Below are positions 26,508-36,798 of a stretch of DNA of 64,000 bases, piece by piece. The translations under genes were made by a program, and so were the position numbers. The notes beneath the pieces were generated by a model. That model had not been told where the DNA came from, did no database searches, and saw nothing but the letters and a program-made list of their open reading frames with translations. This DNA comes from Chlorobium sp. GTDB lineage: Bacteria; Bacteroidota; Chlorobiia; Chlorobiales; Chlorobiaceae. Position 1 is the stretch's first letter; the number at the start of each line of letters is the position of its first letter. Location: the NCBI GenBank assembly GCA_005862285.1, contig SZXW01000002.1, positions 252,849 through 316,848 of the forward strand, read 5' to 3'.

Positions 26508-29500
26508 TCAGGGTGTATAGTTCAGTACAGGAGCGAGCCATTTTTCTGCTTCCTTCACATCCATTCCTTTACGCCGGGCATAATCCTCGACCTGGTCTCT
26601 GCCTATTTTTCCGAGAATGAAATATTTCGATTCAGGATGTGCGAAGTAGAAGCCGCTCACCGAAGCGGCCGGGTTCATGGCGAAAGTTTCGGTAAGCGTC
26701 ACACCTGTTGCGGCTTCTGCATTGAGCAGGGTGAAAAGTTCGGCTTTTTCCGTATGGTCTGGACAGGCGGGGTAGCCTGGCGCAGGACGGATACCGCGGT
26801 ATGTTTCTGCTGTCAGTTCATTCGGTGTAAAGTGCTCATCCGGCGCGTAGCCCCAGAGCTCACGACGGACTTTTTCATGGAGCATCTCGGCGAAAGCTTC
26901 GGCAAGCCGGTCTGCAAGCGCCTGCGTCATGATGCGGCGGTAATCGTCATGCTCCTTTTTGAACCGCTCGAGTGTTTTTTCGATGCCGATACCGGCAGTT
27001 ACGACGAAGCACCCGATATGGTCCATGATGCCGCTATCCGTCGGTGCAATAAAATCGGCAAGAGCAAGGTTCGGTTCACCCTTTTCCTTTTTCTGCTGCT
27101 GCCGGAGGGTGTGCAGGGTAAGCTGTACTGAAGTTCGTTCCTCGTTTGTATAGACCTCGATATCGTCGCCAATGCTGTTTGCCGGGAAAATGCCTGCAAC
27201 GCCTTTTACACCGAGAAGCTGCTCTTTTTCGATCCTGTCAAGGAGGATGCCGGCGTCTTCGTAGAGTTTTTTTGCTTCCATGCCGAACTTTGCATCATCG
27301 AAAATGCCGGGAAACCTGCCGTGGAGTTCCCATGCAGCAAAAAACGGTGTCCAGTCGATATAGGGGCGAAGTTCCGCGACAGTGACATTTTCGAGAAGCG
27401 TAATGCCTGGTTTCAGCGGCTTTTGAACCGATGATGCATCGAAACCGGCAAGAAGGCGGTTGCTGCGTGCTTCATCAAGTCTGACGAACGATGCCGTAGC
27501 GTTGCGCGATGCATGGCTTTTCCTGAGCGCAGCCTGATCGGCTGCAAGATGGGCAAGGTATCCTTCCTTCAGCACCGGGTTGAGCAGGTTGCTCACGACC
27601 GGAACGCTTCGCGATGCATCGAGTACCTGCACGACCGGGCCGGAATAGACCGGAGCTATTTTCACGGCGGTATGGACTCTCGATGTGGTGGCTCCGCCGA
27701 TGAGAAGAGGGATTTTCATGCCGCGGCGTTCCATTTCGGATGCGACATGAACCATCTCGTCAAGCGAGGGAGTGATGAGGCCGCTCAGGCCTATAAGGTC
27801 GGCTTTTTCACGTTCCGCGGCATCGAGGATCTGTTCGCAGGGCATCATGACGCCGATATCGACAACGTTGTAGTTGTTGCAGGAAAGGACAACAGAGACA
27901 ATGTTTTTTCCGATGTCATGCACATCGCCCTTGACCGTTGCCAGAAGCACCTTGGCGGCAGGGCGGCTCTCTTTCTGTCCGGCTTTTTCCTCTTCGATGA
28001 AGGGGAGGAGCCAGGCGACCGAGCGTTTCATGACGCGGGCGCTTTTGACGACTTGAGGGAGAAACATTTTTCCATCGGCGAAAAGGTCGCCAATCTCGTT
28101 CATGCCGTCCATAAGCGGCCCTTCGATAACCTGGAGGGGGCTAGGGTAAAGTTGGCGGGCTTCTTCGGTATCTTCTTCGATATGATCGACAATACCCTTG
28201 ATGAGCGCATGGCGAAGCCGTTCAGCAACCGGAGCACTTCTCCATTCGGCGGCTTTCACCTCGGCTTTTTCACCGCCATCGCGGAAGGTTTCGGCGAATG
28301 AAACGAGCCGTTCAGTGGAATCTGCACGGCGGTTCAAAAGCACGTCCTCTACATGTACGAGAAGTTCGGGATCTATTTCCTTATAGATGGCAAGCTGGCC
28401 TGCATTGACGATGCCCATGTCGAGCCCGGCATGGATGGCGTGGTAGAGGAATGCGGCATGCATTGCCTCTCTGACCGGCTCATTGCCCCTGAAAGAGAAG
28501 GAGACATTGCTGATGCCGCCGGATATTTTCGCATAAGGCAGGTTTTCCTTTATCCAGCGTACCGAGCGAATGAAATCGATCGCGTAATTGTTATGCTCTT
28601 CGATACCTGTCGCGACGGTCAGCACATTCGGGTCGAAAATGATATCCTCGGGCGGGAAACCGACCTCGAGGGTGAGAATGTCGTAAGCTCTTTTGCATAT
28701 CTCGATACGGCGTTCGAAGGAGTCGGCCTGGCCCTGTTCGTCGAATGCCATGACGACGGCTGCTGCGCCGTACTGCAGGATCTTGCGGGCACGTTCCCTG
28801 AAGAGATCCTCACCTTCCTTGAGGCTGATGGAGTTCACGATGCTTTTGCCCTGTACGCACTGCAGGCCGCTTTCGATGACCAGCCATTTCGAACTGTCGA
28901 TCATGACAGGCACGCGTGAGATTTCCGGTTCGGAGGCCACGAGGTTCAGGAACTCCTTCATGACTTTTTCCGAATCGAGCATTCCTTCGTCAACATTCAC
29001 GTCGATCACCTGGGCACCGCTTTCGACCTGCTGGCGGGCGATGGAAAGGGCTTCGTCGTATTTCGATTCCTTGATGAGACGTGCGAATTTTTTCGATCCG
29101 GTCACGTTGGTGCGTTCGCCGACATTGATAAAGCCGGTGGTTGCGTTGACCCTGAGAGGTTCGAGACCTGAAAGCAACAGTTCATGGCTTTTCTCCGGTT
29201 TTCGGCGCGGTTTCAATGTTCTGACCGCTTCGGCGATCGCCATGATATGGTCAGGGGTCGTGCCGCAGCAGCCTCCGACGATGTTGACGAACCCGGACTG
29301 GGCAAATCCGGCGATCTGGGCCGCCATATATTCGGGTGAGTCGTCGTACTGGCCGAACTCGTTCGGCAGTCCGGCATTGGGGTAGACGCTGACATAGCTT
29401 TCAGCGATTCCGGCAAGGGATTCGATGAACGGACGCATCTGCTTCGAGCCGAGCGCACAGTTCAGGCCGACGCTCATGAGGTCGGGCATATGCGCGATCG

Positions 29501-30191
29501 AGATCCAGAAGGCTTCGGTGGTCTGGCCCGATAGCGTGCGTCCGCTGGCGTCCACAATGGTGCCTGAAACCATGACGGGAACCCGCCATCCGGTGGAGCT
29601 GAAAAACTCCTCTATGGCAAAAAGCGCGGCTTTGCAGTTCAGCGTATCGAACACCGTTTCAACAAGCAGCAGGTCTACGCCACCCTCCCTCAGCCCTTCG
29701 AGCTGCACGAGGTAGTTGTCGACAACTTCACGGAAGCTCACTGCGCGGTAGCCGGGGTTCGTTACGTCTGGTGAAAGCGAAAGGGTCTTGTTGGTCGGAC
29801 CTATGGAACCTGCCACGAAACGCGGTTTGGCGGGCGTACGGGCTGTATATTCGTCAGCAGCTTTCCTGGCCAGCCGGGCGGCTTCGGCATTCAGTTCCCG
29901 GACGATGCTTTCGGTATGGTAATCCGACTGGGAAATCGGGTTCGCGTTGAATGTGTTGGTCTCGATGATGTCCGAGCCGGCATCGAGAAATTCGCAGTGC
30001 AGCTCATGAATGACATCGGGACGGGTCAGGACGAGGATGTCGTTGTTGCCGAGGAGGGAGTGCGGGTGTGAAGCGAACCTTGCGCCCCGGTAATCTTCCT
30101 CCGTCAGTTTGCGGCGCTGGATCATGGTGCCCATGGCGCCGTCCAGCACGAGAATGCGTCGATCGAGCAGGTTGAAAAGTGTATCCTTCAT
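26508..30191 (-). CDS. metH: Cobalamin-dependent methionine synthase
   Basis: A full-length 1227-residue MetH that transfers a methyl group from 5-methyltetrahydrofolate to homocysteine through cobalamin. The modules are in the normal order. The homocysteine domain has its zinc cysteines in LNCALG and GGCCGTT (near 245 and 310). The pterin-binding domain begins near 355 ([19 protein letters not shown]). The cobalamin domain has [10 protein letters not shown] with the lower-ligand His, plus SGLITPS and GGATTS. The C-terminal domain is the SAM-dependent reactivation module. I see no cobalamin or SAM riboswitch in the 150 bp upstream. It is convergent with the IS and barrel gene. Confidence 0.96.
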   Translation of the reverse strand: MKDTLFNLLDRRILVLDGAMGTMIQRRKLTEEDYRGARFASHPHSLLGNNDILVLTRPDVIHELHCEFLDAGSDIIETNTFNANPISQSDYHTESIVRELNAEAARLARKAADEYTARTPAKPRFVAGSIGPTNKTLSLSPDVTNPGYRAVSFREVVDNYLVQLEGLREGGVDLLLVETVFDTLNCKAALFAIEEFFSSTGWRVPVMVSGTIVDASGRTLSGQTTEAFWISIAHMPDLMSVGLNCALGSKQMRPFIESLAGIAESYVSVYPNAGLPNEFGQYDDSPEYMAAQIAGFAQSGFVNIVGGCCGTTPDHIMAIAEAVRTLKPRRKPEKSHELLLSGLEPLRVNATTGFINVGERTNVTGSKKFARLIKESKYDEALSIARQQVESGAQVIDVNVDEGMLDSEKVMKEFLNLVASEPEISRVPVMIDSSKWLVIESGLQCVQGKSIVNSISLKEGEDLFRERARKILQYGAAAVVMAFDEQGQADSFERRIEICKRAYDILTLEVGFPPEDIIFDPNVLTVATGIEEHNNYAIDFIRSVRWIKENLPYAKISGGISNVSFSFRGNEPVREAMHAAFLYHAIHAGLDMGIVNAGQLAIYKEIDPELLVHVEDVLLNRRADSTERLVSFAETFRDGGEKAEVKAAEWRSAPVAERLRHALIKGIVDHIEEDTEEARQLYPSPLQVIEGPLMDGMNEIGDLFADGKMFLPQVVKSARVMKRSVAWLLPFIEEEKAGQKESRPAAKVLLATVKGDVHDIGKNIVSVVLSCNNYNVVDIGVMMPCEQILDAAEREKADLIGLSGLITPSLDEMVHVASEMERRGMKIPLLIGGATTSRVHTAVKIAPVYSGPVVQVLDASRSVPVVSNLLNPVLKEGYLAHLAADQAALRKSHASRNATASFVRLDEARSNRLLAGFDASSVQKPLKPGITLLENVTVAELRPYIDWTPFFAAWELHGRFPGIFDDAKFGMEAKKLYEDAGILLDRIEKEQLLGVKGVAGIFPANSIGDDIEVYTNEERTSVQLTLHTLRQQQKKEKGEPNLALADFIAPTDSGIMDHIGCFVVTAGIGIEKTLERFKKEHDDYRRIMTQALADRLAEAFAEMLHEKVRRELWGYAPDEHFTPNELTAETYRGIRPAPGYPACPDHTEKAELFTLLNAEAATGVTLTETFAMNPAASVSGFYFAHPESKYFILGKIGRDQVEDYARRKGMDVKEAEKWLAPVLNYTP

Positions 30192-30307
30192 TCAATGAGC
30201 GGTGACTGCGTTTTAAAAAAAGAGAATATACGGGATTCCCCGGCAAATACCTTGTTAAGGCATCGCAGGATTGAAGGTTTTGAGCGACAAACGAGCATGC
30301 GGGTATA

Positions 30308-30336
30308 ACAGCAGCCCCTGTCATGAGGGCTGCTGT
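30308..30336 (-). terminator. Hairpin after the esterase gene
   Basis: A perfect 10-bp stem (ACAGCAGCCC against GGGCTGCTGT) with a 9-nt loop lies 8 bp after the esterase stop. No T run follows, so it may slow or stabilise the transcript rather than act as a classical terminator. Confidence 0.5.
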
Positions 30337-30343
30337 GAGGAAA

Positions 30344-31009
30344 TCATGATTGGGGCACCTTTTCTTCGAGCCAGGAATGCATGAGGTTTATTCCTTCTTC
30401 CGAGATCTGATGCGCTATGGGGTATTCTCGATAGACAAGGTCACGGACATGGTGCTGCAGCCATTCTTTCGAACGCCGTCCTTTTTCGATCGGCAGAACG
30501 TCGTCATACAGGCCATGCATAATCAGGAAAGGGAGATCGATTATATCCTGCCTGAGAGGTTCTGAAGGCAGGGATTTTTCAGGAAGATGGCCGCTGAGGG
30601 CGATAACGGCGTGCAGCAGTTCGGGGGCATGGAAAGCGGCAAGATAGCTCATGACAGCACCCTGACTGAAACCCATGAGAAAGACTTTGCCGCCGGGAGG
30701 ATTGTATTCCGCTATGACTTCCCGGATGAAATCGATGAGCATTGTGCGTGCTTCAGCAGCGGCATCATAGTTCACGATGATACCGGTAGGGATGAATTCG
30801 ATCGGGAACCAGCCGTACATGCCGAAATCAAGGGTGAGCGGGGCCCTTGCGCTGATGTAACGCATGCCTTTATGAAGCATCGGTGCAAGCTGGATCAGAT
30901 CTTTTTCATTGCTTCCGTAACCGTGCAGCATGATCATGATCGGGGCGTTTTCGGGATTGGGCGGTGCCAGGTCAAGGCAGGTGAGAGAGAGGTTTCTGCG
31001 CTGAAGCAT
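30344..31009 (-). CDS. Phospholipase/carboxylesterase family alpha/beta hydrolase
   Basis: A 221-residue alpha/beta hydrolase of the Abhydrolase_2 (phospholipase/carboxylesterase, acyl-protein thioesterase-like) family. The oxyanion motif IMLHGYGSNE is near residues 26-35, the nucleophile elbow is GFSQGAV (Ser near 119), the acid Asp is in LYDDVLPIEKG, and the His is in IAHQISEEG near 200. It hydrolyses ester bonds of small acyl substrates or lysophospholipids; the true substrate is unknown. It is cytoplasmic with no signal peptide. It lies 12 bp downstream of mnmA, so it is probably the last gene of the ETF-QO/mnmA transcript. Confidence 0.88.
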   Translation of the reverse strand: MLQRRNLSLTCLDLAPPNPENAPIMIMLHGYGSNEKDLIQLAPMLHKGMRYISARAPLTLDFGMYGWFPIEFIPTGIIVNYDAAAEARTMLIDFIREVIAEYNPPGGKVFLMGFSQGAVMSYLAAFHAPELLHAVIALSGHLPEKSLPSEPLRQDIIDLPFLIMHGLYDDVLPIEKGRRSKEWLQHHVRDLVYREYPIAHQISEEGINLMHSWLEEKVPQS

Positions 31010-31021
31010 GAGCGTTTAATG

Positions 31022-32104
31022 TTATTGTTGTTCTTTTACTGTTCCGGTGATAAAACCGCCGCCGAGCACTTCGTCGTTTTGGTAAAAAACCGCGGCCTGC
31101 CCTTCAGCTATGGCGCTTTTCGATGATTCGAACGTTGCAGAGACCGTTTCATTCCTGAAAAGTTCGATCATGCAGGGTGTTTCCCGGTCACGGTAACGGA
31201 TTTTTCCCGAAGCATGCAACGGGCAATCGAGCTTTTCGATACCGATCCAGTTCATGCCGGATACAAGGATTTTTCTGCTTTCCAGTGATGATTTTCTTCC
31301 GACATGGATACGGTTATGTTCAGGATCGAGGGCATTGACATAGAGCGGTTCCTTTGCGGAAATACCAAGCCCGCGCCGCTGGCCTATCGTGTAAAAAGGG
31401 TATCCGCGGTGTCTGCCGATCACCCTGCCGTTTTCATCGACGATCTCACCATCAGAAACTCTTTCCTCGAGCCCCGGTATGGCATTGACGAGATACCTGC
31501 AGTAATCGTCATGTGGTACGAAACAGATCTCCTGGCTCTCCTTTTTTTCTGCTGCTCTGACACCGAAGGATCGGGCGAGGGCGCGAACTTCCGGCTTCGT
31601 GAGCTTGCCCAGAGGGAAGACGGTTTTCGACAGGTCCTGCTGAGTGAGCATCCAGAGGAAGTAGCTCTGGTCTTTTTCCGGATCGGCTCCCTTGTAGAGT
31701 CGGTACCGCCCGTCGCTGAACGAAGCGTCGGCAAAGTGGCCCGTCGCCACGAAATCGGCATCGAGCAGTTTTGCGCCTTCAAACAGACCGAACCATTTGA
31801 TTTTCTTGTTGCAAACCATGCAGGGGTTAGGTGTTCTTCCTGCAAGGTAGTCGTCATGGAAATAGCGGATGACCTCTTCCCTGAATTTGCTGCTGAGGTT
31901 CAGGGTGAAAACAGGGATCTGAAAATCCTCGTGGTCGCTGATGACGAGCTGCGAAGGCTGCAGCACAGGGTGTTCATCGGGGTTGTCGAGCACCCTGATG
32001 TTCAGGCCGGTAACCGAGTAGCCATCTCTCTTGAGCAGACATGCGGATACGGCTGAATCAACCCCGCCCGATATGCCGACAACTATTTTTTTCTTTTGGG
32101 TCAT
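31022..32104 (-). CDS. mnmA: tRNA-specific 2-thiouridylase MnmA
   Basis: Adds sulfur to U34 of tRNA(Lys), tRNA(Glu) and tRNA(Gln), using ATP and a persulfide relay. The ATP-pyrophosphatase P-loop SGGVDS is at residues 12-17. The two catalytic cysteines are visible: in TPNPCMVCNKKIKW (near 102-105) and in SQEICFVPHDD (near 195). The C-terminal beta-barrel (GQRRGLGIS, then FYQNDEVLGGGFI) is complete. Length 360 is normal. The start is 3 bp after the stop of the ETF-QO gene, so the two are translated from one transcript. Confidence 0.95.
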   Translation of the reverse strand: MTQKKKIVVGISGGVDSAVSACLLKRDGYSVTGLNIRVLDNPDEHPVLQPSQLVISDHEDFQIPVFTLNLSSKFREEVIRYFHDDYLAGRTPNPCMVCNKKIKWFGLFEGAKLLDADFVATGHFADASFSDGRYRLYKGADPEKDQSYFLWMLTQQDLSKTVFPLGKLTKPEVRALARSFGVRAAEKKESQEICFVPHDDYCRYLVNAIPGLEERVSDGEIVDENGRVIGRHRGYPFYTIGQRRGLGISAKEPLYVNALDPEHNRIHVGRKSSLESRKILVSGMNWIGIEKLDCPLHASGKIRYRDRETPCMIELFRNETVSATFESSKSAIAEGQAAVFYQNDEVLGGGFITGTVKEQQ

Positions 32105-32107
32105 ATT

Positions 32108-33757
32108 TTAACTGAGTTTATAGCCCGGACCGCCTCCACCTTCAGGAACGACCCACCTGATGATCCCATAAGGATCCGCAATTTCGCAAGTCTTGCAGTG
32201 CAGGCAGTTTGACGGATTCAGCCTTAATGAAGGTGCAGGTTCATACATAACTTCGTAAACCTGCGCAGGGCAGAAATGGTTGCATGGGTTTCCGAACTCG
32301 GTACGGCATTTGTCAAGGCAGATGTCCCTGACATGTTCAGGACCGATGACGAGATGGCAAGGCTGGTTCTCTTCATGCATGGTTCCCGAGCGGTAAACGC
32401 ACTGGTCTTTTCCGAAAGTCAGCGTTCCATCGGGTTTGAAACTCTCTTTGAGGGCCATAAATGACGAGAGCCTGCCGGAAACCTTTTCCTGCTGAATCAT
32501 GTCGCTTTCGCGACCGGTCAAAAAGCGGGGAAGCTTCAGTTGAAGACCGGCCTGGGCAAGTCCCGCATAAAGGCCTTTATCGAACGCTTTCCGGTAATTT
32601 CCTGCCGTATGAAGCTCCTCGAATGCCCAGGAATTCCTGAATCGGTCGGCGTAGCATGAAAGATATTCAAGCGAGAAATTGTCATGGACGGTACAGTCGA
32701 AAAGCGTTTCAGCCGCGAGTGTGCCTGATTTCATGGCAAGATGTATGCCTTTCTGCCGCTGCAGGTTCACCATTGCGGCGGATTCCCCGGTCACGAGGAA
32801 ACCCTGTCCGTAAAGGCCGGGCAGTTCATCACAGGTACCCGCACTTATGCTTCTTGCTCCTGACTCGATCATTTTTCCATCTTCGAGCAATCTGCGAAGG
32901 AAAGGGTGCTGCTTGAACAGCTGAAGGTTCAGGTGCGGATCGCAGATCGGGGATGAAGGCCCGATCGATGTGACGAACCCGATCGAGAGCAGGGTCGATG
33001 TCATTGCATAGACCCACCCTCCTCCGTACCGGTCTGATGGGAGCGGGTAGCCGAAAAGGTGATTGATCTCGCCTGCCGTGATGCGGCCTTCAGGAATTCG
33101 CCATGTCTCCTTCACTCCGGAGGAGTGATATTTCCGACGATCTGAGGCGCCGGAAGGAAGCACTTCGGGCAGTTGCCGCAGGAACGATCCCTGCGATCCT
33201 TCTCCAATCACGAAAGCTTTCGCTTTAAGGATGATTCCCGGTTCAAAACCGGTTTTTTTCCGGCCTTCCCTGTCAATGCCCCTGTCGTCCGTAACGATAC
33301 CGGTAAGCCTTCCATTTTCAATTACAGGTGTTGCCGCACCGGTAGAGTCAAAGAACTGTATCCCTTCCTGCTGAGCAATTTCGGCCAGCCAGGCGCCGAG
33401 CCGGCTGAGCGAAACAAGGAAACAACCCTTGCTGCTGAAAGGTTCAGGGACAATAGGGAAGGAAAATTTCTTTCCGGCAGTGAGAAACGAAACGTGCTCT
33501 CTGGTGACTTCCGATTCGACGGGACACCCTTTCTCAAGGAAATCAGGGAAAAATTCCATGAACGTCACCGGGTCGAGAACCGCTCCGGAAAGCAGATGGG
33601 CACCGGCATAACGGCCCTTGTCTACGATGGCAATTTCAGCGGCAGGCCCGCCGCTGCGCTTGAGGAGATGCTGCAGATGAATGGCTGATGCGAGATTTGC
33701 CGGTCCACCTCCTATGTAGAGGATATCGAACTCCAGTATGTCACGTTCAGTGTTCAA
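32108..33757 (-). CDS. Electron transfer flavoprotein:quinone oxidoreductase
   Basis: A 549-residue homologue of ETF:ubiquinone oxidoreductase (ETF-QO, FixC-FixX type), which passes electrons from reduced ETF to membrane quinone. The FAD-binding motif IGGGPANLASAIH is at residues 15-27. The C-terminal ferredoxin-like part has CPAQVYE and NCLHCKTCEIADP, giving the four cysteines of one 4Fe-4S cluster, and ends in the family hallmark PEGGGGPGY. In green sulfur bacteria the acceptor would be menaquinone. No etfA/etfB genes are in the window. Enzyme family is clear; physiological donor unknown. Confidence 0.9.
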   Translation of the reverse strand: MNTERDILEFDILYIGGGPANLASAIHLQHLLKRSGGPAAEIAIVDKGRYAGAHLLSGAVLDPVTFMEFFPDFLEKGCPVESEVTREHVSFLTAGKKFSFPIVPEPFSSKGCFLVSLSRLGAWLAEIAQQEGIQFFDSTGAATPVIENGRLTGIVTDDRGIDREGRKKTGFEPGIILKAKAFVIGEGSQGSFLRQLPEVLPSGASDRRKYHSSGVKETWRIPEGRITAGEINHLFGYPLPSDRYGGGWVYAMTSTLLSIGFVTSIGPSSPICDPHLNLQLFKQHPFLRRLLEDGKMIESGARSISAGTCDELPGLYGQGFLVTGESAAMVNLQRQKGIHLAMKSGTLAAETLFDCTVHDNFSLEYLSCYADRFRNSWAFEELHTAGNYRKAFDKGLYAGLAQAGLQLKLPRFLTGRESDMIQQEKVSGRLSSFMALKESFKPDGTLTFGKDQCVYRSGTMHEENQPCHLVIGPEHVRDICLDKCRTEFGNPCNHFCPAQVYEVMYEPAPSLRLNPSNCLHCKTCEIADPYGIIRWVVPEGGGGPGYKLS

Positions 33758-33860
33758 ATCGGAAAGCTGTCATTTTTTTGTGGTCGCTCCATTAAACGTA
33801 ATCGATCGCAACCATTTCCGTTACAATATATCGCGGCTTTTCTGAAACAAAAAAATGACT

Positions 33861-35567
33861 TCAAACCGACCCGGCCCTTTCAAGCAGCTCTCCTGCAAGG
33901 TCGAGTGACGCCGGTGTTATGTTGTTGCCGCTGACAAGTCCGGCAATAGCCAGAAGACGGCTTTCCCTGTCAAGTGCGGTTACTTTCGTTTCTGTCCTTT
34001 CATCCTTTACGGATTTCTGCACAGAGAGATGCAGGTCGGCCACTGCGGCAATCTGGGGCAGATGAGTGATCGCGATGATCTGGTGAAGCCTGGATAATTT
34101 CTTCAGGCTTTTTCCGACTGCTTCGGCAACCCGGCCGCTGATGCCGGTGTCGATTTCATCGAAAATGAGGATCGGCAGCCGGGCGGATTCCGCCAGTGCG
34201 CTTTTCATGGCAAGCATCACTCTCGATATTTCACCGCCGGATGCTACTTTGGCCAGCGGCTTGGGTTTTTCTCCAGGGTTGGCGGAAATCAGGAATTCAA
34301 TGCGGTCATACCCGGTTTCAAAAGCGGTGAAACAGTTGTCTTCGATCGAGATGTCCCCGTCAGGGTCCTTGTCGTTCGTTATGCTTACAACAAAAGAGGC
34401 TTTCGGTATTCCAAGCTCCGCAAGATGGTGCCTTACCACATTTTCAAGTCTCAGGGCCGCTTCGCGGCGTTTTTCGGAAATCGACAATGCAAACCTTGAG
34501 AGTTCTGCTTTCCTGATCGAGATTTCCTCCCTGATCCGTGCGTTATTTTCCTCGAGGTTTTCCTCGATACCAAGGCGCTCCTCGAGCACTTTTCTCAGCT
34601 CGACAAGGCCGGAAAAGTCCAGAGCGTATTTCCTGCATATCCTCTGCAGCTGGAGCTGCCGTTCCCGAAGTTCTTCAAGTCTTGCAGCATTGAAATCGAT
34701 AGAGGAAACATACCTTCCTGTGAAACGGTACAGTTCGTCTATACCGCTTCTGGCTCCCCGGATTTCCTCGATATACGGTTCAAAGCGTTTATCGATGGTT
34801 GCAAGTTTTTCAAGGGTATGCAGGGCCGAGGTTATTCCGGTGTACACCGATTGTTCGTTATCATAGAGCAGGTTTCCCAGTATGGTACAGAGACTGAACA
34901 GGTTCTCGGCATTTTCCAGCAGGGTGATTTCAGTGTCGAGGGATTCCTTTTCACCCTCTTTCGGGTCAAGAGCGGAGAGTTCGTTCAACTGAAATTCCAG
35001 CAGTTCCTTCTTTTCCTGTAGGGAGGCACTTTCCCTTTCCAGTGATTGCAGCCGCGTTTTCAGCTCGGATAAACAGAATCTGACTTTTCCATAGGCATTT
35101 ACATCGGAAGCGGTTCCCGCAAAATCATCGAGCATGGCTTCATGGGTGTCGGCATGTAGCAGCAGCTGGTGTTCGTGCTGTCCGTGAAGGTCGATCAGCA
35201 GTTCTCCGACCTGTTTCAGGAGAGCCACCGTACACGGGGTATCGTTGATAAAACACCGGGATTGCCCTGTAGCGGAAAGCTCACGGCGGATAATGAGCTC
35301 CGGAGTGGCTTCAATGTCGGCTTCTTTAAGGAGTGGCGCGATTTTTTCAGCGTGTATCTCTTTCAGGACAGCTTCTATGACAGCCTTGCCGGTGTCTGAA
35401 CGGACCATGTCGCTGCTGGCTCGTTCACCGAGTACAAGGCCAAGGGCTCCGACGAGAATTGATTTTCCTGCGCCTGTTTCTCCGGTAATGATGGTCAGGC
35501 CGGGCTGGAACTCAATGGAAAGTTCACGGATCAGCGCGAAATTTCTGATATAAAGGCTGTACAGCAT
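33861..35567 (-). CDS. recN: DNA repair protein RecN
   Basis: A 568-residue SMC-like ATPase that acts in double-strand break repair. The N-terminal head carries Walker A GETGAGKS (residues 29-36); a long coiled coil with heptad-like Leu/Glu repeats spans about 150-370; the C-terminal head has the ABC signature VASGGEISRVMLAMK near 430, Walker B LPILIFDEIDTGISG near 460 and the IAITHLPQIA switch. Length is typical. It is transcribed alone, with tatA about 140 bp upstream separated by a terminator. Confidence 0.95.
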   Translation of the reverse strand: MLYSLYIRNFALIRELSIEFQPGLTIITGETGAGKSILVGALGLVLGERASSDMVRSDTGKAVIEAVLKEIHAEKIAPLLKEADIEATPELIIRRELSATGQSRCFINDTPCTVALLKQVGELLIDLHGQHEHQLLLHADTHEAMLDDFAGTASDVNAYGKVRFCLSELKTRLQSLERESASLQEKKELLEFQLNELSALDPKEGEKESLDTEITLLENAENLFSLCTILGNLLYDNEQSVYTGITSALHTLEKLATIDKRFEPYIEEIRGARSGIDELYRFTGRYVSSIDFNAARLEELRERQLQLQRICRKYALDFSGLVELRKVLEERLGIEENLEENNARIREEISIRKAELSRFALSISEKRREAALRLENVVRHHLAELGIPKASFVVSITNDKDPDGDISIEDNCFTAFETGYDRIEFLISANPGEKPKPLAKVASGGEISRVMLAMKSALAESARLPILIFDEIDTGISGRVAEAVGKSLKKLSRLHQIIAITHLPQIAAVADLHLSVQKSVKDERTETKVTALDRESRLLAIAGLVSGNNITPASLDLAGELLERAGSV

Positions 35568-35649
35568 GGCTGTTTATCCCGGAGTGCGTTTTCAATGATG
35601 ACGGAGACTCTGGATACTGAAGGTCGTTGCATTTTGTTGATGCGGACAG

Positions 35650-35676
35650 GCAAAAAGCCCTGTCGAGGGCTTTTGC
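35650..35676 (-). terminator. Terminator of tatA
   Basis: On the minus strand, AAAAGCCCT-CGAC-AGGGCTTTT forms a hairpin with a T run. It lies about 30 bp after the tatA stop and before recN. Confidence 0.8.
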
Positions 35677-35706
35677 TGCATGGTTGTCATTCTGTCCGGC
35701 GGATGC

Positions 35707-35895
35707 CTATCTGTTCTGCTTCGAAGCACCGTCAGAACTTTTTTTATCATCAGTTTCAGGTTCGTTCTGGGCTTTCTTGAACTCTTTTATGCCTTTGCCC
35801 AAGCCCCTAGCAAGTTCCGGCAGCTTGTTCGCTCCGAAAAGCAGCACAATAGCCAGAAAAATAAGGAGAATTTCTCCGCCGCCTAAACCGAACAT
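35707..35895 (-). CDS. tatA: Sec-independent translocase subunit TatA/E
   Basis: A 62-residue twin-arginine translocation protein. The N-terminus [42 protein letters not shown] shows the short membrane helix, the FGxxKLPELxxxxG hinge and the amphipathic helix of TatA. I start at the ATG at 35895, which has GGGAG six or seven nt upstream; an upstream in-frame start would add 11 residues. TatA oligomers form the pore for folded proteins such as periplasmic metalloproteins. TatC is not in the window. Confidence 0.92.
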   Translation of the reverse strand: MFGLGGGEILLIFLAIVLLFGANKLPELARGLGKGIKEFKKAQNEPETDDKKSSDGASKQNR

Positions 35896-36009
35896 TTGTT
35901 TCTCCCCGGAAATTTGAATGATAAACAATCCCTTACTTTATCCTATATAAAAAATATGTGAAGCTAAACCAACTCTTTTTCAGAAGAAAGAGCGTAATTT
36001 CTTTTCCTG

Positions 36010-36648
36010 TCAGTACTTTGCCAGAACAGTTTCCCCGGCGCGCGTTTTAAGCCCCGGACGGACCAGTATCGTGACGGAAGAGGGAAGGATGACATCGACC
36101 CTCGACCCGAATTTGATCATTCCGAACCTTTTGCCAGCCCTGACGGTATCACCTTCCTGAAGCGTGCAGACGATTCTACGGGCAAGAAAACCCGATACCT
36201 GGGAGAAAAGAACCCGTACCGATCCGTTATCGATACCGATTTCCATTTTTTCATTGTTTTCCATACTCCGGTGATCGAATGCCATATGAAAAAGTCCTGG
36301 ACGATAACGGAGAAAGGTTACTTTGCCGTCGACAGGAATGCGGTTGACATGGACGTTGAACGGGGACATGAAGATGCTGATCAGGGTTGATGGTCCCCCG
36401 GTGAAACTCTCATGGTGTTCCTGGACGAGAATGATTTTACCGTCGGCAGGCGCAAGGATAATGCGATCATCATCCGGAATGTTCCTGTTCGGGTCACGGA
36501 AAAAATAAAAAGTGAACAGGAGAAAGCATGAACTTGCAAGCACTGCTGCTGTTGATGCCTGTGCGGGCAGAAGCAGTGCCGTTGCGTCAAGCAAAAGACA
36601 AAAAAGGAATACTTTGATGATGCTGCTGTTGCCGTAAGGAGTAACCAT
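36010..36648 (-). CDS. psd: Phosphatidylserine decarboxylase (short, Psd-B-like)
   Basis: Makes phosphatidylethanolamine from phosphatidylserine at the inner membrane. The 212-residue proenzyme has N-terminal hydrophobic helices (about 8-45) and a C-terminal catalytic region. The self-cleavage site that makes the pyruvoyl group is the Gly-Ser of KFGSRVDVILP (Ser182), an FGS variant of the usual LGST. The short length fits the archaeal/Bacteroidetes-type enzyme. Diverges from tilS across a 60-150 bp gap holding both promoters. Confidence 0.92.
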   Translation of the reverse strand: MVTPYGNSSIIKVFLFCLLLDATALLLPAQASTAAVLASSCFLLFTFYFFRDPNRNIPDDDRIILAPADGKIILVQEHHESFTGGPSTLISIFMSPFNVHVNRIPVDGKVTFLRYRPGLFHMAFDHRSMENNEKMEIGIDNGSVRVLFSQVSGFLARRIVCTLQEGDTVRAGKRFGMIKFGSRVDVILPSSVTILVRPGLKTRAGETVLAKY

Positions 36649-36798
36649 CGGTCGATAAGCGGTGTCGTTGATTTTTTATGATAAGTCTCACCATGATAAT
36701 TATTTATCTTGTACATGAAAAACAACGGAAATGTTTTTTTATCCGTTGATCCGGTTGATATTCCATGGAGAACCTTATTTCATTACAGGTCATGTGCG

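Noticed and set aside
30192-30343. Cobalamin or SAM riboswitch upstream of metH
   Set aside because: The 150-bp gap has no B12-box or SAM-box consensus; only a hairpin that belongs to the esterase gene end.
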